From positions 2,108,001 through 2,172,000 of the forward strand of contig OZ245724.1 in assembly GCA_965227035.1 (NCBI GenBank): a DNA stretch of 64,000 nt. The letters run 5' to 3'. The position numbers were made by a program, and so were the translations under genes. The notes under the pieces are model-generated. The model did not search any database. It was not told where the DNA came from and saw only the letters and a list, made by a program, of their open reading frames with translations. Below, one piece after another: positions 50,733 through 58,843 of the stretch (position 1 is the stretch's first letter; every line of letters begins with the position of its first letter). Source of the DNA: CBDDFQ01 sp965227035 (lineage in GTDB: Bacteria > Pseudomonadota > Gammaproteobacteria > Burkholderiales > Burkholderiaceae_C).

Positions 50733-51470
50733 TCAGGCGGCGTGCGAGACAGCCTGCGCCGCCTGTTTCAGCAAGCTCTGATCGGAGCCGATGACGAACC
50801 AGTTGGCACCGAGCGCTGCGAACTGATCGCGTTCTTGTACGCCTGACACATGCATGCCGGCGAGCTTGCCCGCCTTCGCGGCGAGCGCCAGACATTTTTT
50901 CGTCGCTTCGAGAACGTTTTCGTCGCGAGAGTTTTCGTAGCCCATGGACAAGGCGAGATCGGCGCGTCCGATGAAGATTCCGGCTACGCCGGGCGTTGCG
51001 AGAATCTCTGCGCACTCTTCGACCGCCTGCGCGCTTTCGATCTGGCAGATCACCTCGGTGGCGTCCCCCAGACGCATCGCGTCTTTCATCGAGATGCTGC
51101 CGTAGGAATTTGCGCGTGGCGATATCGAGAATCCACGCAGACCGTTCTTGTAGCGGGCCATGGCCACCACATCGAGTGCCTGACGTGCGGAGTCGACGTG
51201 CGGCACGACGATGCCTGCTGCGCCGATATCGAGGGCAGACAGGATGACCGCCGCGTTGACTTCGGCGATGCGAATGTAAGCCTTGATGTTCGCGGCGCGC
51301 GACGCCATGACCATGATGTCCAGCGTTGCACGATCCATGGGTGCGTGTTCCGCATCGAGCACGACGAAATTCATCGTGGTCGAGCCGATGATCTCGACAA
51401 TATGCGGCGATGCCGTTTTCACGAAGGTGCCGATCTGCGTCGCTTTCGTGTCGGGGTTCGGTGCTGTCAT
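50733..51470 (-). CDS. HpcH/HpaI family aldolase
   Basis: A 245-residue class II pyruvate-type aldolase of the HpcH/HpaI/citrate-lyase family. The metal ligands Glu in CQIESAQAVEE and Asp in IFIGRADLALSMG, and the FVVLDAEHAPMD start of the barrel, are typical of 4-hydroxy-2-oxo acid aldolases. They split 4-hydroxy-2-oxo-dicarboxylates to pyruvate plus an aldehyde, a common last step in aromatic meta-cleavage routes. The ATG at 51470 overlaps the preceding stop as ATGA; the longer frame is a shadow. The substrate is unknown. Confidence 0.84.
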   Translation of the reverse strand: MTAPNPDTKATQIGTFVKTASPHIVEIIGSTTMNFVVLDAEHAPMDRATLDIMVMASRAANIKAYIRIAEVNAAVILSALDIGAAGIVVPHVDSARQALDVVAMARYKNGLRGFSISPRANSYGSISMKDAMRLGDATEVICQIESAQAVEECAEILATPGVAGIFIGRADLALSMGYENSRDENVLEATKKCLALAAKAGKLAGMHVSGVQERDQFAALGANWFVIGSDQSLLKQAAQAVSHAA

Positions 51471-52114
51471 GCTTTTTCCTTGGGGGCAGTGCCCGTGGGC
51501 AACGCCTGCAATATCGGCCGCTCGTGAATGGTGCCCAGCTCCGCGTAAAGCGGTCCACCCAGACGCGATACCGGGCGCAGCTTGACGCTGTCGACATAGC
51601 GGCCGTCGTAGATGTGATCGGACAGATGGAAAGCGATGATCTCGCCGATGTAGAGCGTGTTCAATCCGCGTCCGAGCTTCACGGCGCGCTCGAGCTTGCA
51701 CTCCATCTGAATTGGCGACATGGCCACACGCGGCGGCTTCACGAAATCGCTCTGCAGCAATTCGATGCCGAGCTCGGTGCTTTCGCTGGCTTCGGGCGGG
51801 TAGTCGGCACTGGTGCCGTGCATGGATTCCATGTTGTCGACTGTTGCGACATTCACCACGAACTCGCCGGTTTCCACGATGTTGCGCGCAGTGTCCTTCA
51901 ACTCGCCGTTCTTGGTCGCGATGTTGATCGCCAGCATCGGCGGGCTATGCGCCACGTAGTTGTACGAGCTGAACGGCGCGACGTTGACGATGCCGTCCCT
52001 GCTCTTGGTCGTGATCCAGGCGATCGGGCGCGGCACCACTGCTCCAACCAGCAGCCGATAGGCGGTGGCGGTATCCATGGTTGCAGCGTCCAGTGTTTTG
52101 TAGGTGTAGGTCAT
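51467..52114 (-). CDS. Flavin reductase-like FMN-binding protein
   Basis: A 215-residue protein of the flavin reductase/DIM6-NTAB family, with the split-barrel FMN site seen in VPRPIAWITTKSRDGIVNVAPFSSYNYVAHSPPM. Members are either NAD(P)H:flavin reductases that feed two-component monooxygenases or FMN proteins of unknown role. No FMNH2-dependent oxygenase is in the window; the monooxygenase at 46.4-47.6 kb is of the single-component type. It is placed between an amidohydrolase and an aldolase, with an ATGA overlap to the latter, so it belongs to the same operon. Confidence 0.8.
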   Translation of the reverse strand: MTYTYKTLDAATMDTATAYRLLVGAVVPRPIAWITTKSRDGIVNVAPFSSYNYVAHSPPMLAINIATKNGELKDTARNIVETGEFVVNVATVDNMESMHGTSADYPPEASESTELGIELLQSDFVKPPRVAMSPIQMECKLERAVKLGRGLNTLYIGEIIAFHLSDHIYDGRYVDSVKLRPVSRLGGPLYAELGTIHERPILQALPTGTAPKEKA

Positions 52115-52122
52115 GAAGGCCT

Positions 52123-53064
52123 TCAAGCTTTTTTCGTGCCACCCTTGACGAACACCCGCTTGCCGGTGTCGTGATAGACCGCCTTCTTCTCGGCTTCCGT
52201 CAGCAGCGCGGCGGAGTCGATCATGCGTTGAACCATATCCTTGTAAGTACCGGACGAAGTGCCGATGTCGGAACCCCACATCAAGCGATCGGCACCGTAC
52301 ATATCGACTGCCTTGCGCAGAACCTTGTCTGCCGGAATGCCGGACTCGCGGCAAATGTCGAGGTTGATCGATGTCCACTTGAACGACACCCGATCGTAGG
52401 GAATGAGCTTCTCGTAGTTCTCGTCCAGACCGAAGTGGTCGCCCTCGTCCATTTCGGGTTCGAGCAAATGATCGAGCACCATGCGCACGTTGGGATACTT
52501 CTCAACCAGCTCGATGAGCGCAGGAACCGACGGTCCGCCGCCGCCGTGCGACAGCACTTCCAGATTCATCACGATGCCGAACTCGTTGGCCACTTCCCAG
52601 GTCTTGAGCGCCATGGGCGAATTGAGCCAGGGCATGCTGCCGTCTTCCTGGCGTCCACCGAAGAGGCGAACACCGGCAAGGCCGTGCTTCTGGATCATGT
52701 TGCGCACAGTGGGCGCTGTGTTCGGATCTTCCGCATCGAGGATGACGACGGCAGAAAAAATCTCGGGATATTTGTCGGAAGAATCGAGGATGTAGCTGTT
52801 GTCGTAGCGATAGATCATTCGCTTTTGAACAGCGACGAAACCATCGACGTTCTCTTCCTTCATCCACTGCATCATGCGCGACACATCAGGCACTTCGTTG
52901 ATCGGATTCGGGCCGTGATGACCACCTGGCTTGCCGATCACGCCGGGCAAACGGAACGGCGCGTTGGCCGCACGCTGCATCGGATTGCGCGGGTACGCGG
53001 TCTGGTCGTCGGCGACGAGATGCGCGTGGGAATCGAACATGAGGGGACGGGTAGCCTGGGTCAT
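52123..53064 (-). CDS. Amidohydrolase-2 family hydrolase (2-pyrone-4,6-dicarboxylate hydrolase-like)
   Basis: A 313-residue TIM-barrel hydrolase. The HxH metal motif is in MFDSHAHLVADD, and the family-typical ADRLMWGSDIGTSSG is near residues 240-255; VLDHLLEP gives a further ligand region. Relatives hydrolyse lactones or decarboxylate aromatic acids, for example 2-pyrone-4,6-dicarboxylate in protocatechuate 4,5-cleavage. It lies 63 nt after the Bug receptor gene and 8 nt before the flavin reductase-like gene. Lactone opening is the likeliest step; the exact substrate is not known. Confidence 0.8.
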   Translation of the reverse strand: MTQATRPLMFDSHAHLVADDQTAYPRNPMQRAANAPFRLPGVIGKPGGHHGPNPINEVPDVSRMMQWMKEENVDGFVAVQKRMIYRYDNSYILDSSDKYPEIFSAVVILDAEDPNTAPTVRNMIQKHGLAGVRLFGGRQEDGSMPWLNSPMALKTWEVANEFGIVMNLEVLSHGGGGPSVPALIELVEKYPNVRMVLDHLLEPEMDEGDHFGLDENYEKLIPYDRVSFKWTSINLDICRESGIPADKVLRKAVDMYGADRLMWGSDIGTSSGTYKDMVQRMIDSAALLTEAEKKAVYHDTGKRVFVKGGTKKA

Positions 53065-53127
53065 AAAACTTCCTGAAAAAGCACTTCCTGAAAACTCTCT
53101 AAAAAATAATACCGTTTCGTCGAACGA

Positions 53128-54111
53128 TCACTCCGCGCGGATGCTTGCCGTTTCGATCACGTTCTTCCACTTCTTCGCGTCTTCGTTGATCAGCTTGGTC
53201 AACAGCTCCGGCGGACCCGCATTCACGACCGCACCGTACTGCTGCATCTTGGCCTTGCCGTAGGTGGACGAGATGATCGCGTTGATTTCGCTGTTGAGTT
53301 TCTTGATTACTTCCGGCGGTGTCCCGGCCGGGCCCACCACCGCAAACCAGACGGTTGCGGTGATGTCGATGCCCTGCTCTTTCGCGGTCGGAATGTCGGG
53401 CAGTCCGGGGAAGCGCGTTGCAGAAGTCACGGCCAGTCCTTTGAGCTTGCCGGCGCTGATGTTCGGGATGAAAGCGGTGATAGGTGCAGACAAACCTTGA
53501 ATCGAATTACCCAGCAGATCGGTCAGCGCGGGAGTGTCGCCACGATACGGAATCCCGGTCAGTTTCGACTTGGTGCTCATGCTGATGTACTCGAGCGCGA
53601 GATGACCGATCGTGCCGTTGCCGGGCTGTCCTATCGTGTACTTCGACGGGTTCGCTTTAGCCGCCGCGATGAATTCCTTCAGGTTGTTCGCCGGTACTTG
53701 CGGGTTCGTCAAAAACACCAGCGGGATCTCGCAGACCAGCGCGATTGGCGCCAGGTCTTTGTCGGAATCGAACGGCATGTTCTTGTAGAGGAACTTGTTG
53801 TTCACCAAAGGGCCCGAGGTCGACAGACCCAGCGTGTAGCCGTCGGGCGCAGACTTCGCGACCAGATCGGTTCCGATGTTGCCGCCGGCACCGGTGCGGT
53901 TGTCGACCACGAATTGCTGGCCGAGTTTTTCGGACAAGCCTTGCGCAATGTAGCGAGCGACCAGGTCGGTGCTTCCGCCGGGAGGGAACGGCACGATGAT
54001 GCGGACCGGCTTGTTGGGATACGCACTTTGAGCCAGCGCCGGCGCTGCGAAGCCGCTCGTCAGAGCCAGCACGCCCGCCGCGATCGCGAAGTTGAAAAGT
54101 CTTTTGTTCAT
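53128..54111 (-). CDS. Bug/TctC family tripartite tricarboxylate transporter receptor
   Basis: A 327-residue periplasmic solute receptor. The signal peptide runs to ALAQS (about residue 29). The Bug signature YPNKPVRIIVPFPPGGSTDLVAR follows, with DNRTGAGGNIG, and the two-lobed fold continues to the end. Bug proteins bind carboxylates and amino acids and are numerous in Burkholderiales. AAGGAGA stands before the ATG. No TctA/TctB membrane subunits are encoded in the window, so this is an orphan receptor. Its place inside the catabolic operon suggests that its ligand is the pathway substrate. Confidence 0.9.
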   Translation of the reverse strand: MNKRLFNFAIAAGVLALTSGFAAPALAQSAYPNKPVRIIVPFPPGGSTDLVARYIAQGLSEKLGQQFVVDNRTGAGGNIGTDLVAKSAPDGYTLGLSTSGPLVNNKFLYKNMPFDSDKDLAPIALVCEIPLVFLTNPQVPANNLKEFIAAAKANPSKYTIGQPGNGTIGHLALEYISMSTKSKLTGIPYRGDTPALTDLLGNSIQGLSAPITAFIPNISAGKLKGLAVTSATRFPGLPDIPTAKEQGIDITATVWFAVVGPAGTPPEVIKKLNSEINAIISSTYGKAKMQQYGAVVNAGPPELLTKLINEDAKKWKNVIETASIRAE

Positions 54112-54133
54112 AAATGTCTCCTTGAAATCTCAG

Positions 54134-54772
54134 TTAATTTTTTGCACGCGCCGAATCGATCGCACGCGCCTCGCCGAGATCTTTCAGGATCGCCGGCATA
54201 CGCGACTCCGCGCGTTCCTTGAGCTGGTCGTAAATGCTGTTGCCCTTCGCGTCGATCGACACGGTTGCAGGACCGAGCGACTCCACCCGCATGGTGAGCA
54301 AGCGGAATTGCGAGATGTATTCGTTCCAGTGCGAGCTCACCACTTCACGCAATCCGCGCGAGAGCAAAGGCGCGCCGCCGCCCAGGAACGAGAGGTAAGC
54401 GCACCCGGCCGATTGCAGCGCCTTCACGCTCGCATCGTCCAGACCACCTTTGCCGCCGACGAGTCGCAGGCCGAGTCCGGTCACGATGTCCGGCATCCAT
54501 TCGTTGTATCGGGTGCTGGTGCTCGGGTTCATGTAAAGCGGCGTCGATTTGCCGCCCTCTTCCTTCACATATGTGCTCAGATGAAAGAAGGCACCGCCGG
54601 TCAGATCGATGGGCAGCTTCTCCTTGTTGCGTACAGCCGCGGCCATGCGTTTGTGCGTCGGGATGCCGATGCTGCAGGTGATGTTGCCGGTGAGCGTGAC
54701 CATATCGCCGCACTCGAGTTCGCGAACCTTCTCGAGAGACAGGGGCAAGGTGAGTTGATGAAGTTTGCTCAT
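54134..54772 (-). CDS. Fe-S hydro-lyase (class I fumarase/tartrate dehydratase), beta subunit
   Basis: A 212-residue protein equal to the C-terminal domain of class I fumarases and to the beta subunit of L(+)-tartrate dehydratase. Conserved blocks are visible: GNITCSIGIPTHKRM, the substrate region YMNPSTSTRYNEWMPD, GLRLVGGKGGLDD, and GPATVSIDAKGNSIYDQL. It pairs with the alpha subunit encoded 16 nt upstream. It would hydrate or dehydrate a hydroxy-dicarboxylate. The substrate (fumarate, tartrate, or an aromatic-derived unsaturated acid) cannot be told from sequence alone. Confidence 0.85.
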   Translation of the reverse strand: MSKLHQLTLPLSLEKVRELECGDMVTLTGNITCSIGIPTHKRMAAAVRNKEKLPIDLTGGAFFHLSTYVKEEGGKSTPLYMNPSTSTRYNEWMPDIVTGLGLRLVGGKGGLDDASVKALQSAGCAYLSFLGGGAPLLSRGLREVVSSHWNEYISQFRLLTMRVESLGPATVSIDAKGNSIYDQLKERAESRMPAILKDLGEARAIDSARAKN

Positions 54773-54788
54773 ATCGAATCAACCGCCA

Positions 54789-55661
54789 TTACCAGTTCAT
54801 GTCTTCCACGCGACCATCGTTGTAGATGCGCGCGGAGGTGCGACGGTTGATCCAGCAGTTGAAGCAAACTGCAATGGGAACGAAGCCATGACTCGCCGCG
54901 TAGTCGATGTTCACCGCCATCGCGCTCGCGTCGCCGCCTGTACCCATGGGGCCGAATCCCATTTTGTTGATCGCATCGAGCAGACGCTTTTCCATGGCCT
55001 CGAGAATCGGTTCCGGATTCTTTTTACCGAAGGGACGAAGCACCATTTCTTTGGCCATCTTCGCCGCGTAATCGAAGGTTCCGCCAATGCCGACGCCCAC
55101 CACGATCGGCAGACAAGGCTGTGAGCCGGCACGCATCACCGTGTCGAGCACGAATTTTTCAATCTGCTCGTGCGTCGGATAAACGAAGGCGTCTATCGCT
55201 TCCCAACGCCCTGTTCCCATGGCCTTCGGTGCGCAGACGATTTCCATGTAATCGGCATCGTCGATCACATCGAAAGACACGATCGGCATATCTTTGCCCG
55301 CGTAGCTACGCTCCTGCGTCAGCGGGTTGGTCACCATCTTGAGAATGGGTGGGTTGATGTTCTTCGCGAGATCGGCAAAGCCGTCGACGATGGCCTTGCG
55401 CACCGGCCCGTTGAACTGCACCTTCGTGCCGATCTTGATGCTGTACGTAGGAATGCCGACGTCGGTGCAAACCAGCTCGCCGTTCCTGTTCGCAGCATCG
55501 GCGCTTTGCAACATGATGGTGAGCGTGTGCCTGGCGGTCTCACCTGTTTCGGCGGCCTGCTTGGCAGCGAGCACATCGCGGGTGTCGTCGGGTATTTTCT
55601 TCAGCGATCGCTCGTACAGCGATGCGGTAACCGACTTGATGAGGTCGCTATCGATGGGCAT
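54789..55661 (-). CDS. Fe-S hydro-lyase (class I fumarase/tartrate dehydratase), alpha subunit
   Basis: A 290-residue alpha subunit. Three cysteines placed to bind a [4Fe-4S] cluster are visible in VCTDVGIPTY, GSQPCLPIVVGVGIGG and VCFNCWINRRT. The GFGPMGTGGDASAMAVNID block is also typical. Together with the beta subunit it forms a class I hydro-lyase like tartrate dehydratase TtdAB or two-subunit fumarases. It is the first gene of the seven-gene catabolic run and is preceded by two palindromes. Sensitivity to oxygen through the cluster is expected. A purine-rich AAGAGA stands before the ATG. Confidence 0.86.
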   Translation of the reverse strand: MPIDSDLIKSVTASLYERSLKKIPDDTRDVLAAKQAAETGETARHTLTIMLQSADAANRNGELVCTDVGIPTYSIKIGTKVQFNGPVRKAIVDGFADLAKNINPPILKMVTNPLTQERSYAGKDMPIVSFDVIDDADYMEIVCAPKAMGTGRWEAIDAFVYPTHEQIEKFVLDTVMRAGSQPCLPIVVGVGIGGTFDYAAKMAKEMVLRPFGKKNPEPILEAMEKRLLDAINKMGFGPMGTGGDASAMAVNIDYAASHGFVPIAVCFNCWINRRTSARIYNDGRVEDMNW

Positions 55662-55729
55662 TTTTTTCTCTTGGCCTGACCGTTTGTCTCAGGCTCCGAG
55701 AATGCACTTCCCCCAATGAAACGACAAGC

Positions 55730-55758
55730 GGAAATTTCCCGTATTTCGCTCTGCGAAA
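55730..55758. promoter_or_regulatory. Two adjacent palindromes upstream of the hydro-lyase operon
   Basis: GGAAATTTCC (55730-55739) is a perfect 10-bp palindrome. TTTCGC-TCT-GCGAAA (55744-55758) is a perfect inverted repeat 4 nt further on. They lie 70-100 nt before the alpha-subunit ATG in the 182-nt gap after xerD, where the operon promoter should be. They could be a regulator site, for instance for the IclR protein, or a weak terminator of xerD. The role is inferred. Confidence 0.4.
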
Positions 55759-55843
55759 AACTGTCCTCCCTCTCTTTTTGTAGGCATAAACCCTAGGGCA
55801 ACCGGTGGCAACTTTTTTTCGATCCGCCGCGCGGCTCGCCGCC

Positions 55844-56752
55844 TTATCCGCGAGGGTGATGCTGCTCATGCAGCGACTTCAGACGCTCCCGCGCGATGTG
55901 GGTGTAGATGGTGGTCGTCGAGATATCGGCGTGTCCCAAAAGCATCTGCACTGCGCGTAAATCGGCCCCGTGATTCAGCAGATGGGTCGCGAATGCATGA
56001 CGCAAGGTATGCGGCGACAACGGCGATGTGATGTCGGCAATCAAGGCGTATCGCTTGATCAGCATCCAGAACATCACTCGTGTCATCGCGCTCCCGGTCT
56101 TTGCGCCGCGACGAGTCACGAACAAATCGTCCGAGGCTTTACCGCCCAGAAGTTCGGCCCTTGCATCGGCCAGATATCGGGTGATCCATTCGCCTGCGAT
56201 TTGACCGAAAGGAACGAGCCGCTCTTTCGAGCCCTTACCCATGACGCGCACCACATGCTCGCTCATGCTGATGTTGTAGAGCTTGAGCGATACCAGCTCG
56301 CTCACGCGCAATCCGCTCGCGTACATCAATTCCAGCATCGTGCGATCGCGTATGCCAAGCGCGGTGTTGACGTCGGGCGCATTCAAAAGATCTTCGACCT
56401 GTTTCTGCGTCAGCGTTCTTGGGACGCGAAGGGCCTCGCGCGCGCGCTCGAGTCGAAGGGTCGGGTCGGCGGTGATGAATCTTTCACGCACTGCCCAACG
56501 GAAATATCGTTTGAGTACCGTCAGCCGACGATTGGCCGATGTCGCTTTGGTGGTCGCGTGCCGTTCCGAGAAGTACGCCTGGATGTGATGCTCCTGCGCA
56601 TGATCGATCGACTGGCGCTCGTGCACTTCCATCCATTCGCCGAACATCGAAAGATCGCGCCGGTAAGCGGCAAGCGTGTTTTTAGACAGCCCCTCTTCAA
56701 GATAAAGGGCATCCACGAAAGTGTCGATGCGGGAGATGCTGTCTGCAAGCAT
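55844..56752 (-). CDS. xerD: Tyrosine recombinase XerD
   Basis: A 302-residue site-specific recombinase. The N-terminal SAM-like core-binding domain is at 1-95, followed by the catalytic domain with Arg in ASGLRVSELVSL, the Lys region around GKGSKERLVPFG, HTLRHAFATHLLNHGADLRAVQMLLGHADIS and the nucleophile Tyr in TTTIYTHI. It resolves chromosome dimers at dif together with XerC and FtsK. No xerC or dif-like site is seen nearby. GGAG is very close to the ATG (3 nt), so translation initiation may be atypical. It is chromosomal housekeeping, not a sign of an integrated element. Confidence 0.92.
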   Translation of the reverse strand: MLADSISRIDTFVDALYLEEGLSKNTLAAYRRDLSMFGEWMEVHERQSIDHAQEHHIQAYFSERHATTKATSANRRLTVLKRYFRWAVRERFITADPTLRLERAREALRVPRTLTQKQVEDLLNAPDVNTALGIRDRTMLELMYASGLRVSELVSLKLYNISMSEHVVRVMGKGSKERLVPFGQIAGEWITRYLADARAELLGGKASDDLFVTRRGAKTGSAMTRVMFWMLIKRYALIADITSPLSPHTLRHAFATHLLNHGADLRAVQMLLGHADISTTTIYTHIARERLKSLHEQHHPRG

Positions 56753-56798
56753 CTCCGCACCATAACAAACTCAGCTTTCGGCTAGCTTATTTCCGCAG

Positions 56799-57779
56799 TT
56801 ATTCGAGCTTGAGTTTTTGCTGTTCGACGACTTTTTTGTAAACCGCATATTCAGCTGCAATCTCGGCAGTGAACTGTTCCGGCGTATTCGCCACGATCAG
56901 CGATCCGGTGTCTTCGATTCGTTTGCGCACAGCCGGATCTTCCAGCGATTTCTTCACGCCTGCGCTGATCTTGTCGACGACGTCGCGCGGCATGCCCTTG
57001 GGTCCGAGGATGCCGTAGTACGCCATGCGGTTCACCGGAGCGAGTCCGACTTCGGCGAACGTGGGCACGTTGGGTAGAGCGGCGAGTCGCTGCGGTGCGC
57101 TCACCACGATAGGAATCAATCGACCTTGCTGGATGAACGGAAGCGCAGACGGCAGGTTGTCGAACATGATCGCGACCTGACCTGCCACTACATCGTTAAG
57201 AGCGGGACCTGCGCCGCGATACGGAATGTGCGTGACGAAGGTGCCGGTCAAGCTCTTGTACAACTCCATCAGCAGATGCCCGATACCGCCAGTGCCCGAC
57301 GATGCGAAGGAATATTTGCCCGGGTTCTTTTTCAGCTCGGCGACGAAGCCCGCGTAATCTTTGGCGGGAAAACTAGGATGCACCGCGATGATGTTCGGCG
57401 TTGCAGCGATGTTGATCACCGGTGTGAAATCGGTGAGCGTGTTGTAAGGCGTTGCCGGGTTGATCGCCGGATTTGTGGCTGTCGTCGAAACGGTTGCGAT
57501 GCCGAGCGAATAGCCGTCCGGTGCAGCGCGCGCGGTTTCCGACGCACCGACGATACCGCCGCCACCCGCCTTGTTCTCGACCACCACTGCCTGACCCAAA
57601 GTTCTGCCCAGCGGGTCTGCAATCACGCGGGCCACGATGTCGGTCGTGCCGCCGGGTGCGAATGGCACCTGCAAGCGAATCGGGCGGTTCGGATAGTTGC
57701 TCTGAGCGAATGCGGTCGAAATGAAAGCCGAGCTTGTGGCTACGGCCATGACCAGCGCGATCGTTTGACGGCGTTGCAT
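56799..57779 (-). CDS. Bug/TctC family receptor (second copy)
   Basis: A 326-residue periplasmic receptor with signal peptide MQRRQTIALVMAVATSSAFISTAFA, then YPNRPIRLQVPFAPGGTTDIVARV and ENKAGGGGIVGASE. It is clearly related to, but different from, the receptor at 53.1-54.1 kb. The first in-frame ATG compatible with a signal peptide (57779) is used. Membrane subunits TctA/TctB are again absent. It stands alone on the minus strand between xerD and a divergent AEC transporter gene, so there is no pathway context and its ligand is unknown. Confidence 0.9.
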   Translation of the reverse strand: MQRRQTIALVMAVATSSAFISTAFAQSNYPNRPIRLQVPFAPGGTTDIVARVIADPLGRTLGQAVVVENKAGGGGIVGASETARAAPDGYSLGIATVSTTATNPAINPATPYNTLTDFTPVINIAATPNIIAVHPSFPAKDYAGFVAELKKNPGKYSFASSGTGGIGHLLMELYKSLTGTFVTHIPYRGAGPALNDVVAGQVAIMFDNLPSALPFIQQGRLIPIVVSAPQRLAALPNVPTFAEVGLAPVNRMAYYGILGPKGMPRDVVDKISAGVKKSLEDPAVRKRIEDTGSLIVANTPEQFTAEIAAEYAVYKKVVEQQKLKLE

Positions 57780-57937
57780 GTATTGACTCCGGGTGTTTAT
57801 GGATTGAAGCAAACGATGCTAAAGAAACAATCGACCTTCGCCCACTCTGGATTACCTCTAGAAACCGGACGCCTTCTCATGCCTCTCATGGCGGCGCGAC
57901 CCTAAGGGATAACCCGCAGCCTTGTTATCCTCGAGGG

Positions 57938-58843
57938 GTGAACTACGCCCAACTCCTCTTCCCCGACTTCTCGCTCATTCTTTGCGGCTACCTGGTTTGC
58001 CGATTCACCAAATTGAATCGCACCGTCTGGGAGCAGGTCGAGAGCCTCGTCTACTACTTTCTATTTCCGGTATTGCTGTTCACCTCGATCGTGCGCAGCC
58101 CGCTGGATGTTCATGCCACATCCAACCTGATCCTTGCCGGTATCACGGTGTGTGCCTCGGGCATCGCCCTGTCCTATCTCATTCCCCATCTGCCCTTCGT
58201 CGGCAAGCATGTGGACAAACGCGATCACGCCGGTGCCGCACAGATCGCGTTCCGATTCAATTCCTTCATCGCATTGGCGATTGCCGAACGTCTTGCCGGG
58301 CCGACAGGGGTGCAACTGATTGCCGTGCTGATTGGATTCGGGGTTCCCCTGTGCAACGTAGGAGCGGTGTGGCCGATGGCGCGTCATGCGAACAAGGGCT
58401 TCCTCGGCGAGTTGGTGAAGAACCCGCTGATCGTGGCAACGGTGGTAGGGCTGGTGAGCAATCTTGCCGGATTCTCGCTGCCGATCTGGCTGGAGCCCAC
58501 GCTCAATCGAATCGGCGCCGCTTCGATTGCGCTCGGGCTTCTCGCAGCAGGTGCCGGTCTGCAATTCGGTTCGCTGGCAAACAGCAAGGCGGTCACGATC
58601 GGCGTGTTGTCGATCAGGCACTTTTTTCTGCCGATCGTCGCGGCGCTTGTCGCGCACGCGCTGAAGCTTTCCGCAATGCACACCACAATCCTGCTGGCGT
58701 TCTCGGCACTGCCGACCGCTTCCAGCGCTTATGTTCTCGCGGCGAAGATGGGCTACAACGGACCGTACGTGGCCGGGCTGGTGACGCTGTCGACCTTGCT
58801 CGGCATGGCAAGCCTGACCTTTGCCTTGGGCGTACTCAGGTAG
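57938..58843 (+). CDS. AEC family transporter (auxin efflux carrier superfamily)
   Basis: A 301-residue membrane protein with about ten hydrophobic segments, built as two five-helix repeats like other AEC/bile-acid-type carriers. Conserved features are LILCGYLVCRFTKL near the start and the broken-helix regions around FNSFIALAIAERL and ALPTASSAYVLAAKMG. Bacterial members export or exchange malate, malonate or similar carboxylates. The start is a GTG; TATCCT ends 6 nt before it. It overlaps the end of queG by 8 nt convergently and is divergent from the second Bug receptor. Confidence 0.8.
   Translation: MNYAQLLFPDFSLILCGYLVCRFTKLNRTVWEQVESLVYYFLFPVLLFTSIVRSPLDVHATSNLILAGITVCASGIALSYLIPHLPFVGKHVDKRDHAGAAQIAFRFNSFIALAIAERLAGPTGVQLIAVLIGFGVPLCNVGAVWPMARHANKGFLGELVKNPLIVATVVGLVSNLAGFSLPIWLEPTLNRIGAASIALGLLAAGAGLQFGSLANSKAVTIGVLSIRHFFLPIVAALVAHALKLSAMHTTILLAFSALPTASSAYVLAAKMGYNGPYVAGLVTLSTLLGMASLTFALGVLR

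Noticed and set aside
55844..56752. Tyrosine recombinase as the integrase of a genomic island covering the catabolic genes
   Set aside because: Length and motifs fit housekeeping XerD. No tRNA, direct repeats or other mobile genes flank the region.
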